Source: Elephas maximus indicus
Lineage: Eukaryota; Chordata; Mammalia; Proboscidea; Elephantidae
DNA length: 64,000 bases
Assembly (NCBI RefSeq): GCF_024166365.1
Contig: NC_064826.1
Location: 57,243,001 to 57,307,000 of the forward strand
Direction: 5' to 3'
The position numbers and the translations under genes are program-made. The number at the start of each line of letters is the position of its first letter. The stretch's first letter is position 1. This document shows, one piece after another, positions 1 to 11,100 of this stretch. Under the pieces are notes generated by a model, which was not told the origin of the DNA, made no database searches, and saw only the letters and a program-made list of their open reading frames with translations.

Positions 1-1178
1 AAAATGACAATAGAGAACTTATGTTAAATGTGTAGTTTGGTGTCCTTTATACTGTAAATTTCTAATATGAATGAACTTTAAAAACTATATGTAACGTATA
101 GTCTCATACACATACAGACTCCAAGCGGTAAGATTGGAAGGAACCACACCGAAGAGTTAATTACAGCCTCATTTTGGTGAGCTTATCAATTTTAATCCCT
201 TTTTATTATTTTACTATCATTAGTTTTGCACATTTCTTTCTCCCATTTTTGCAGTACAGTGAAATCAGTTTTTTAAAAATCTGCTTTTAAATAAATAAAA
301 TCTAATGGATTCAGAAATGAGAACAACTTCATAAAATCTAACAGCTGCCTGGGTGTTGATCTATACCTTCTCCACTACAAATTTATCTATGTATGGTAAT
401 TATCAAATATGACCATCCTGGATATAGAAGAATTGTAATTAGAGTACTCAAAAAATGAGAATTTTGATCCTTAGTTTTTGCTAAAATATCCCCTTGAACC
501 CCAAATCCTTTTTTTTTCTTTGATTTGCTCTTTAGGATGAAGATAAATGTATTGTTAGAAACCTTTAAAAATCAATCATTTTATATTTTGTAAGGTCTCA
601 TATTGCATTTAAGAGTTTATATTTTTCTGGCCCAGTAGTTGTTAAGATTTCTCTCCCCCCCGGCCCCTACACGGGGTTTTTCACTTGTCATCGTAAATGT
701 TTTCTGAAAGGATAGATACAGATTTTAACACTTTTAAATGAAATTTGGTATTATATATAAAGAGGTATTAGAAATGAATTATTATCAAGAAAGATACAAT
801 TCCTCATAATATGTATAGAACTGTATTGGTTGATATATGCACTAGGTCATGCTATATATTGGTACCAAGGTCTGTGGTTCACAGAACCACTAGCACAGTT
901 GACTCTGATTATTTTTTCAGAGAATGTTGAACTGCCTAATGGGAGACAACTTGGGTTGAAAACCTGCCTATAAAAACTTACTTCGTAGGTATGGTAAATC
1001 ATCATTCTGCCCTTTCTTCATTGGGGAATACTTATAGAAATTGATTTCTAAAAGGTCTACTTAAAGAATTCTGGCTTATCTATAGCTGAGACCTCACAGA
1101 GGCTAGAGCGTCATCCGTGTACAGCTAGCACTCAGTTGTTTTCATTAAACCTCACTGCGTAATGCTGTTATTTTCCAG
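1..1178 (+). other. DMTF1: DMTF1 5' intron (partial), no exon seen
   Basis: AT-rich non-coding sequence upstream of the first exon I can place. There is no convincing CpG island or promoter, so the DMTF1 promoter and first non-coding exon must lie left of the window. No repeat family is recognised with confidence. Confidence 0.6.
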
Positions 1179-1301
1179 AGTGTTGCAGAGGTAGGAACAT
1201 GGGGAAGAAACAATCAGGATAACATGAAAGTGATGCTGGTGGCTAAGGGAAGGCGACTTGATTCTGTGGGAAGGGCTATAGCTGATCCATCCATTGTCCA
1301 G
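1179..1301 (+). other. DMTF1: DMTF1 5'UTR exon
   Basis: A 123-nt block bounded by a good acceptor (pyrimidine tract then CCAG ending at 1178) and a strong donor (CAG|GTAAGC after 1301). It sits one intron upstream of the start-codon exon, where a second non-coding exon is expected. With one exon left of the window, the gene would have 18 exons, which agrees with my recollection of the human gene. It contains two upstream ATGs. Assignment rests on splice sites and position, not on recalled UTR sequence. Confidence 0.75.
1199..1222 (+). other. uORF 1 in DMTF1 leader
   Basis: First ATG in the 5'UTR exon (1199-1201). It opens a seven-codon frame closed by TAA at 1220-1222, one base before the next ATG. 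The context has A at -3 (position 1196) and G at +4, so it should be recognised by scanning ribosomes. Function is inferred only. Confidence 0.5.
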
Positions 1302-1989
1302 GTAAGCCTCCTTTGTTCCAATGGCCTCACCTCATGAATTTGTAAATTTTAGTCATAACTAAGTCATAATTTCTATCTTTCATTTGGGAATGGCGTCATT
1401 ACCATAGTAACATGAATGATGTATTTTTAAAATAATAATTTGTATAGTAAAACTTTAATAAATCACCAAATCTTTGCCAAGGGGAAGCGCATTTGCCTAA
1501 TTGGTAAATATATAAATGGACTAGTATTGTGTATCCCTTTTAAAAAAATCTTGGAAAAATGACTCTTACATTAAGGTGAAAGTTTTGATCAATCTTCTGC
1601 TAAAGAATCAGAAATTAACCACCAATTTGAATATATCACAATGCTACCAGTAAAAAAAATTAACCAAAAAAGTGATGAGTTTTCCTGAATGTGACAAACA
1701 ACTTAGACCTTCTTTCATTAGATGTGATAAAACAACTTCTTAAAAACTAAATGCTGTAGATTTTAAAATATTCATAGCAATCAGATTCTTGCAGATTATT
1801 ACATTTAAATAATGCATATAAACTTTTGGAATATGAACTGTCATTGCAATTTTGCATAAAGAACACGATAGGCAGATACCCAGGCAAATTTTCTATATGT
1901 TTTTTTGGAAGGAAGCAGGAGACTGCTTTGTGTTTCTATCTGGAAATAACTTTTTAAATGCTAATGTGGAGTCTGTTGTACAGATTTGA
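1224..1989 (+). other. uORF 2, spliced, ending 2 nt before the DMTF1 ATG
   Basis: ATG at 1224-1226 opens a frame through the rest of the 5'UTR exon (to 1301), continuing after splicing into 1984-1989. It ends with TGA at 1987-1989: 27 codons plus stop. The DMTF1 start codon is at 1992-1994, only two bases after the uORF stop. Such spacing suggests termination-coupled control or leaky scanning. The frame depends on the 1301/1984 splice being right. Confidence 0.6.
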
Positions 1990-2100
1990 GTATGAGCACA
2001 GTTGAAGAGGATTCTGACACAGTAACAGTAGAAACTGTGAACTCTGTGACTTTGACTCAGGACACAGAAGGGAACCTCATTCTTCATTGCCCTCAGAATG
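1984..2100 (+). CDS. DMTF1: DMTF1 coding exon 1 (start codon)
   Basis: Acceptor TACAG ends at 1983; eight UTR bases precede ATG 1992. Encodes residues 1-36, beginning MSTVEEDSDTVTVETVNS, plus the first base of codon 37. Donor G|GTAGGA. Acidic and Thr/Val-rich, as in the family N-terminus. Confidence 0.95.
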
Positions 2101-5100
2101 GTAGGAGAAATTGCTGAAATATAATTATGAATCTTTGGATATCTAAATTTCATGTCACCTTTCATTCCTGTTATCCAGATAGTTTAGGCTAGTAGAGTAG
2201 AAAGAAAAGTTTGTCATTTATTGAATTATGATTTTTTAATTAATTTTGTTTCTTTGTGTCTTTAAATTTATCGTAAATTTTAGCCATTATCAATCTTATA
2301 GTTATTTTATAAGTAAAATTTTTTGAGCCTCCAGAGATTATGATGGAAAAACTGTAATATACTTACTCTTTTATGCTGTTTGGTGCTAGCAGTATATTTA
2401 GTACCTTAGAAAATGTATTAGTAGTCCTGTCAGTAGAAATAGAAAACTTTTTTGTTGGTACCTGTGTTAGAGAATTTTATACAGCTATTTGAACAGGCTT
2501 TAATGTGATCATCTGTAATGAATTAAGATTCAGCAGCCTGCTCCTTATTTTATTTATTTAGCATTTAAGTTCATCTTTATTCATCATAGGTTCTGTCTTC
2601 TGCTCTTTCCACTCTATAATCCCTGGGTTATTTCATGCAAAGTCGTGGTTTTAGCTACCACTTGCCTATTTTAAAATGACTCAAACCTCTGTCTTTACTT
2701 TGAATTCTCTGTGCTTCTCATAAAACCAGTCAAACCAAACCCATTGCCTTTGAGTTGATTCTTACCCATAGGGTTTCCAGGGAGTGCCTGATGGATTCAA
2801 ACTGCTGACCTTTTGGTTAGCAGCCAAACTCTTAAACCACTCTGCCACAAGGGTTTCCGTGCTTCTCGTAACCAAAAAACCAAACCCACTGCCGCCGAGT
2901 TGATTCCAACTCATAGTGACTCTGTAGGCACCCTTAAATTTAACATATCCCAAACTGAATTCTTCTTTCAAACACTTCCCAAACCTAGGTCTCTTCCTTT
3001 CTCAATCAGTTTCATTACAGAGTATCCCACATCATAAACATAAGTAAAAATAAATTCCTTCTCTCATCTTCATGTCCATTCGATCATGAAGTTGTGTTGA
3101 TAGTATGGTTTCTTGAATTTTTCTCTGTCCCAGGTCACCGAAGTTAAGATTCTCATTTCTTATCTTGTTAGCTCTAAATAACATTTTGATGATTCTCCCA
3201 TCTCTAATACATCTTTCAAGCCACTGGTAGACTAAATCATGATACTCAGTGGCATAAAAAGGGTTTTTTAAAGCCTTCTGGTTTTTAGAATATAGGTTAA
3301 TTAGGTTCTTTAATTTGACACATAGGCTTCCCATCATCTCAGCTTTCCTTCCAACCTTACCGCTGAACACTTTCATATACCTATGTTCTAACAGTTCAGA
3401 AACTTCTTATTTTTCTAACATAACTCAGGGGGATTTCACACCTCAGTGTTGGTTGTCATTGTGTGCCATCAAGTCGATTCTGATTCGTAGTGACCCTACA
3501 GGACAAGTAAAACTGTTCCATAGGGTTTCCTAGGCTATCAAGGATTTCATTTTACTTGGATCCACAATCTGTCCATAAACGTAGTAATCAAGAAATCAAA
3601 CGATGTATTGCATTGGGCAAATCTTCTGCAGAAGACCTCTTTGAAGTGTTAAAAAGCAAAAATGTCACCTTGAGGACTCAGATGCACCTGGCCCACGCCA
3701 TGGTATTTTCATTTGCCTCATATTCATGGGAAAGCTGGACGGTGAATAAGGAAGACCAGAGAAGAATCGATGTGTGACTTCCCTAATTCTCAGTTTTCCC
3801 ATATCTAAAAGAGGAGGTTGGTTAATTGACAAGTTTCCTTTAAACAAGACCGTATCATTAATTTTTGTCTCTTTTTGAAACCATTGCATTCAAGTCGATT
3901 CTGACTCAGTGACTATATATATGTATGTGTGTATATACGTATAACAGGGTAGAATTGCCCCAGAGAGTTTCCAAAGCTGTAATAAGAAAGATCAAAGAAG
4001 AATTGATGCCTTTGAATTATGGTGTTGGAGAAGACTATCGAATATGCCATGGACTGCCAGAAGAACAAACAAATCTGTCTTGGAATAAGTACAGCCAGAA
4101 TGCTCATTAGAAGGATGAGACTTAATACTTTGGACATGTTCTCAGGAGGGACTAGTCCCATGGAGAAGGACATCATACTTGGTAAAATAGAGGGTCAGCA
4201 AAAAAGAGGAAGACCCTCTTCAGTGAGATGGGTTGAAGCAGAGACTGCATCAGTGGTCACAAACATAGCGACATTGTGAGGATGGTGCAGGACCGGACAG
4301 TTTTTCATTCTGTTGTACGTTGGGTTGCTGTGAGGTGGAACTGACTGGATGGCGCCTAACAAAAGCAACAACAGTCTTTACGGGAATATATTGCTAGGTC
4401 TTCTCCTATGGAGTCACTAGTGGGTTCAAACCACTGACCTTTTGGTTAGTAGCTGAATGCTTAACCACCGCGCCACCAGGGCTCCTTTAACATCTCACTG
4501 CTGCTGCCCCTGTTATTCCAACTGCCAAAAATAATCATTTTCCTCTGGCTTCTGTTTCAAGTTCAGGATACCTCCTCCAGAAAACCTTCTCTCACCTTCT
4601 AGTTTAAATTCAACGCCTCTTTTCTGTGCTCCCAAAACAGCCTCTCCTTTCTACTTTCCTAGCTTTTATTGCAGTATTTCAAAATTGTTGGTTTAGGCAT
4701 CTCCTCCGCTACACTTTGGGCGCCTCGAAAGTCAAGGCATCTTTCATTGTTCTGTCCCCAGTGCTTAGCACATAGTAGGTACTCAATAAATATTTGAAAG
4801 TGAATCATCCAACTACGTACTGAAGTAACTAGCCCCTGTCTTTACATGTGCAGTATATGGAAAGCCAGATAGTTAATAGCACAAAAGTGTGTTGTCTCAA
4901 GAGGTGGCACCTTTGTTCATAGTTCATGGTCATAAGAATAGGAGCTGAGGTACTACTCCACTAGACATAGAGAAGGCGCAGTGTCTTTTTGAATCCTTGT
5001 TGTACAAATGGGGTTAATGAACCGAGCAGATGGATAAGGAGATTGTTCTAGAGTCATTACTGTTTGGAGATTTTGGGTTTTTTCCTCATTGGCTTAAAGT

Positions 5101-8100
5101 TTTTGAGATTTTTGTTCGGTGTTGTGTTTTGTTTTCGTTAGAAGCTGATGAAGTAGACTCAGAAGATAGTACTGAACCTCCGCATAAAAGACTTTGTTTG
5201 TCCTCTGAGGATGATCAGAGTATTGACGATTCTACTCCTTGCATATCAGTTGTTGCACTTCCACGTAAGTCATGTGTCTTAAGAATATAAAGTTATCTTT
5301 TGAAATCAAATTCTAACTTGTGAGAGTTTCAGTTGAATGTAAGAGTTGGCATTTCTAGGTGGGCTTGGACCAATTATTTTCCTTTTTATAGCTCTAAACA
5401 CTTCCACATATAATGCCTAATTTAATTTTCACGATAATTCTGTCAAACAGTGCTTCTCAACCTTTTTAAAATTATTACCTCCAATGAGCCATTTGTAGAC
5501 TTTTTTTTTTTTATTACCTCCCCCCAGCCCCTGCCAGTGAAATGTTAGTACTGCAGATAATACTGTATTTTTTGTGTGTGTCTCATAAACCAAACTCATT
5601 GCTGTCGAGTGGATTCGAAAACTCTTAGTGACCCTGTAGGACAGAGTAGAACTGTCCCATACGGTTTCCAAGACTAAATCTTTACAGGAGCAGACTGCCA
5701 CATTTTTCTCCTGCAGAGTGGCTGGTAGGTTCAAACTGCCAACATTTTAGTTAGCAGCCAAGTGCTTAGCCACTGTGCCCCCTTTGTTCATAAAGAGAGT
5801 AAGAGTTTTTCACTTACTCCACAAGAACCAGTTTTTGCATTGTTTAATAAAGCGTTCTGTAGGGTAGGTATTACTGTTATTACCCCGATTTTATAGATGA
5901 GGATCCTGAGACACAGAGAGTTATAAAGTTGTTAGGTGCGGTCGAGTCGATTCCGACCCACAGCAATCCAGTATGACCAAGTAGAACTGCCCCTTAGGGT
6001 TTCCTAGGCTGTAATCTTTGCAGAAGCAGATCACCAGGTCTTTCTTCTGGGGAGCTTCTGGGTGAATTCATACTGCCAACCTTTCAGTTAGCAGCCGACC
6101 ACTTAATTATTGCGCCACCAGGGTTCCTTAAGAGATAGAATAACTTGCCTAAAATCATAGCCAAGCAGTCTGGTTCCCATAGTTTCCCATAGTTCATACT
6201 CTTAACCCAAATACGACACTGCCTCTTCACATAATACAGTCTTTATGGAAATCAGAGAGAAGCCTAATTAGTTATTCTCATTAGGAAAGTTCTTAACGTG
6301 TTTATATTTCAAGATTACTTAGCATAGAATAGGTTGTAGAGGTGTAGTATTTCAGGTGGAATAGTGTTGGAGAAAGTCTACAAACATACCAACTGTAAGG
6401 TTAGATTACATTTCTGATTATATTTCACAAAGGATATGGAATCTTGTTGAAGTGTAGTGACCCCACAAAGCTGTAGCAGATGTCATAGTTCATGGTGGTA
6501 GAGGTGGAACACGGCTGTTGGTGGCACTCTCAGCGCAAAGGATTCTTACCATGTCTGGGAACTTTGATTTTGCGCTCAGCCATCAAGTGCAATCACACCT
6601 TCATCTACTGGGAGAGAAAATACTATGTTTTCAGTGTGGGAAATCATGTCTTCGCAAATAGATATATGCTTTGTATTTAGAGCTAATTACTTACGAGATT
6701 GAATAGTAAGAAACAGGTTTATATCAGTTTACTATGGGACTTTTATGAAAAGCAATACTAGTGTTCATATTGCTTCTACTGAGGTATATACAAGCAAAAT
6801 GTATTACTAACTAAATGACCCTGATGGCCATTCATATGTTTTTTTTTAGAAGTCTTTCCTAATTTGACCATCATTATGTTGTTATTCAGTTTTTAAACTT
6901 GGTTGACCTGTCTGGAATCCTCTGTGAACATTTTCTAAGTTAGAATTTTTGAGTGATTATTTTGCTGTAGATTATGACTAGATAATTTATTTGGTTAAAA
7001 TAGAGTGAAACCTTGATCGTGATGGTAGATTCAAACTACACTTTGGTATTTTGTTCTATTTTGTGGGGTTAGCCTGAATCCTTCATTTCCTCCTTTGCTT
7101 CACTTGGGTCCGATGACATAGATAGCACATGAGCTACTTGATGTTGGAGCATAGCATCATCACATACAGAGGACATCCTGGAGCCTAAGGTTTGGCAGTA
7201 AGACTGTTTCTCAAAGGTGGGCTTGAAGTATTTACACATTCCCTGAGTTTGTAGAAAGTGTGTTGATAAAATGAACTTAGGAACATTTCTGCATTAAGGA
7301 GGAAAAAAAAAATTAGTGTAAAAAGCGTAAAGTCTGCATTCGTCATCGTCATGGGACTGGTTTACTTCCTCTGATTGAATGGATAAGCTGTTACTTATTG
7401 GACTTCATGGAGGTGGATATTAACGTATGTAAGATTTAACGTATGTAAGATTTAACTTTAAATTCAATATTTGGAGTTGTTTTTTCTTACATGTCTTATA
7501 AAATTGATAGAATTTATCTGTCTGGGCCTTAAAAGTTCTCTCAGCACCCACCTATAACTCCTAATAATCCGTCTAGATCACTTCCTGACCCCTTCCTTTT
7601 GCAAACATCTGTCATCACTTTTATCCGGTTCCCTATTCATAGTTATTATTCTTGGTGATTACAATATTCATTTATATAATCTTCCAATACTTTATATTCT
7701 TTGTGGTTTCCATACTACCCCCATTTAGCATTTCCCTTTCCACTTTTGCCATTACCTGTTACTGGAGTATATTTGTGATCTATTTGAGACTTGCTGTTTT
7801 CCTACCACAACTTCCTATCTTTCCAGCTTAATTGCCCCTAGTACTCTTCCATTGTGACATAGTCCATTCATTGATCCTTTTTTGTTGTTGTTGTTCCTTT
7901 TCCCCTTATATCTTTTTTTATCTCCTAATCTAGTTTCGGTTTCATGGTTAATCACTGTAATCACAGTCTTAAATTTATCCTCAAATCTTTTTTCCTTCTC
8001 ACTTCATTTTCTTCGTCGAAACCACAACCTAGTTAAGTCTGTCTATGCCTATTTATGTCTAAACTAGTACAGTTAACTAAAAGACATTGGAGAAAAATAG

Positions 8101-11100
8101 GACAAGCAAACTGACTAGCCTCATTTTTAATTCATGAGCATTAATCTGAAATGAAGGATTCCTGGTGGCACAGTGGTTAAGGAAAGGTCGGCAGTTCGAA
8201 CCCACCAGCCTCCCTATGGGAGGAAGATACGGCTGTCTGCTTCCGGAAAGATTCATAGCCTTGGAAACCCTATGGGGCAGTTCTACTCTGTCGTATAGGG
8301 TTGGCTATGAGTCAGAATCGACTCGACAGCAATGGGTAAGCTCAAGAAGGTTTATAATACTGCCCTCTGGTGGCATAGTGGTTGAGAGCTGTTGCTGCTA
8401 ACCAAAAGGTCAGCAGTTTGAATCTACCAGGCGCTCCTTGGAAGCCTCATGTGGCGGTTCTACTCTGTCCCATAGGGTCGCTGTGACTCAGACAGCAATG
8501 GGTTTTGATTCAGGTCACACCACACTTTTCTAGTGTTCTTTCTCCCACTTGGGGTTGAAGACTTGAAGTGCTCCTGAAATCTCCAATATTTCCTCCACCT
8601 TTCTTACTCTCAACTACTAACCTTGCTTCCTACTTCACTGGGAAAATTGAAGAAATCAGAAAATAACTTGTACAGGTTCCCTCCCCAGAAATACCTGTCT
8701 ACCATCATCTGTGTCCACATTTTCTGTCTTTTCTCATAGTTAAAGGCAGTCCTTCCATTCACTGAATCCCACCCTTCAATTAATTACGTCTGCGAATTTT
8801 TCCCTCTCTCTTCTGAATCATCGTTTTTTTCGTTCTCAGCTGGATCATTCCTATCAGTATTACAAACATACTGTTATTTCTTTTTTAAAACGAAGTCACT
8901 TTAGCCCACTATCATCCAATTTCTCTCCTTCCCTTTAGAGCAGAATACTTAGAATTGCCTGTACTGGCATCCATTTCTTCTTCCCATTCTTTCTTAGACC
9001 CACCCCAGTCAGGCTCCTACTCCTATCACTTCACCAAAACTGTTCTTCCCAGGTCTCTAGAGACCTTCTTGTTGCTAAATCCAATGGTCATTTTTCAGTC
9101 TTTGTCTTAGTTGATCGATCCGTAGGACAATATTTATGCTTGAGGAAGCATGCTCTGGAGTAGGTATTAATATCCAAGACTTGCAACAATGTTTATCATT
9201 CTCTACCCTGAAACATTTTTTTTTCAACTTGGATTCTAGAAAACACGTTCCTCTGGTTTTCTTCCTACCTTTCTTTCCATTCCTGGTTAGTCTTTTACCA
9301 ACTTGTTTTCATCTCTTCAACTTGTAAATGCGAAGTAACCTAGAACTCAGTTGTTAGACTGTTTTATTCCTGCTTTTATTCAGTTGATCTCAATTCGTGG
9401 TTTTAAATTCTGTCTCTGTGATGATGATTCCCAGATTTATTCCAGCCCAGGCCTCTCCAGATGTTTTAAAAAAAAAAAAAAGCCCATTGTTGTCGAGTCG
9501 ATCCCAACTCATAGTGACCCTATAGGACAGAGTAGAACTGTCCCATAGGGTTTCCAGGGAGCACCTGGTAGATTCAAGCTGCTGACCTTTTGGTTAGCAC
9601 CCGTAACCCTTAACCACAATACCACCAGGGTTCCCTCTAGATATTCAGTAGGTGTAAAATTCGAATAGTAGTAATTGTGTCAGAACCTCTGTAACAAGGT
9701 TGATCTCTTTGAGGTAGAGGTCAGACATACCTCCACTCTCCAACACATTTTATCAGTTCTGACATCGACCAGCTGTCCCTCCCATGGCAGTTTCTACTTC
9801 TCTTCTGGGTTTGATAATCCACTGCAGTGGTCACACAGAACTCATGAACTCTGTTTAGAGTTAAGTGGTTTATTCAGGAAGTAACAGGCTACAACTCAGG
9901 AACAGGATCAGGAAGCATGTAGACAAAATCTCCCATCTTAAGTGCAGGACAGCACTCTCAGCTTTTCTTGGCCATGCAGGCCTCCTCTTGGCCCACTCAG
10001 GACAGGCTCCTCTTGACCCTGCTGTCTGTCACCACCGACTCTGTCACAGAGCCCCTTCCAGACTTGTTGCCCCTGGCTCTGCTGCTGAATCCCGTCCGAG
10101 CCTCTCACTGTCTTCAGTGTTACAACCCTTGACCCTGTCACACTCTATTAGGAGGTTCCTTGCCTCCTCTTTCTCTCTCTGCTCCTTTCTCTTCCTTATC
10201 CTGCTGCTACTCTTCTTCTTTCTGTCTGAATAACTCCTGTGGGTCTGGCTGCATACATACGTCTCCTTGTCAATTCAAGGCACGGCCCCTCCTAGTTGGC
10301 GGGGGGAGGCACAAACTGACGAATGCCCTTTCAGTAGGCCACAGATACTTCATTTGCATATCAGCCGTAGTCGCCTCATTTGCATCGTTTATTGGCCAAA
10401 CCCTCCAAGGTACATACATAGCAGTCACAGGGCAGGCTGGAGCCCAGGACCAGAAAAAAAGTATCACACCAATAGTTGTTTACAACTTACCCAGGAAATA
10501 TCAGTCAACCTGGACAAAAATAACAAACCCTCTAGGGTAGGAAACAACGGCAAAGGTAACTCCTCAGGGCTTAGGGATAAAATCTCTCAAGCTGGTTTTC
10601 CAAAGAACCAAGGCAAAAGGGGGCCACGTAAAGGAACTTATTTCACTACAGTAGCTATCTCAAGCTAATGTGTTTAAAATGGAGCTCCTGAAACTCTGAA
10701 TTCTTAAACTTGCTTCTTAACAACTTTCCCCATCTTGTTAATGGCAAGTCCACCCTTCTGTTACTGAATGCCCCTTCCTCTATTGGACCCATCCGGATTT
10801 GTGCCATCCAATGAGACTATTGAGGCAGCCTGGAGTCACACAAGCAAATTTATTTTGCCGGCAGCCAGCAAAAGGACACGGTAAGGGCTAGAACCTTCAG
10901 ACAGACCATCTCTCCGGTTTGCCTAAGAGCCAAGTATTTAACAGTTTCAACAAGAAAGGGTCTTGATGTTTATTCGTGGGATTCTCAGGAGGAAGGGCAG
11001 AGATTTCTGAGGAGGGGTTGGGTTATACAGATGCAGGGGCACAGCACAGGATTTCTTCAAGATGGAAGAAGACCTTTGGTTTCCCTTGACATAACTCATT

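Noticed and set aside
7422..7453. Two direct TTAACGTATGTAAGAT copies as a CRISPR-like or regulatory array
   Set aside because: Only two abutting copies with no spacers; a simple tandem duplication.
9865..10668. Three 122-133 codon open frames
   Set aside because: They lie in the LTR-like block, are low-complexity Ser/Leu-rich and carry no retroviral or cellular motif.
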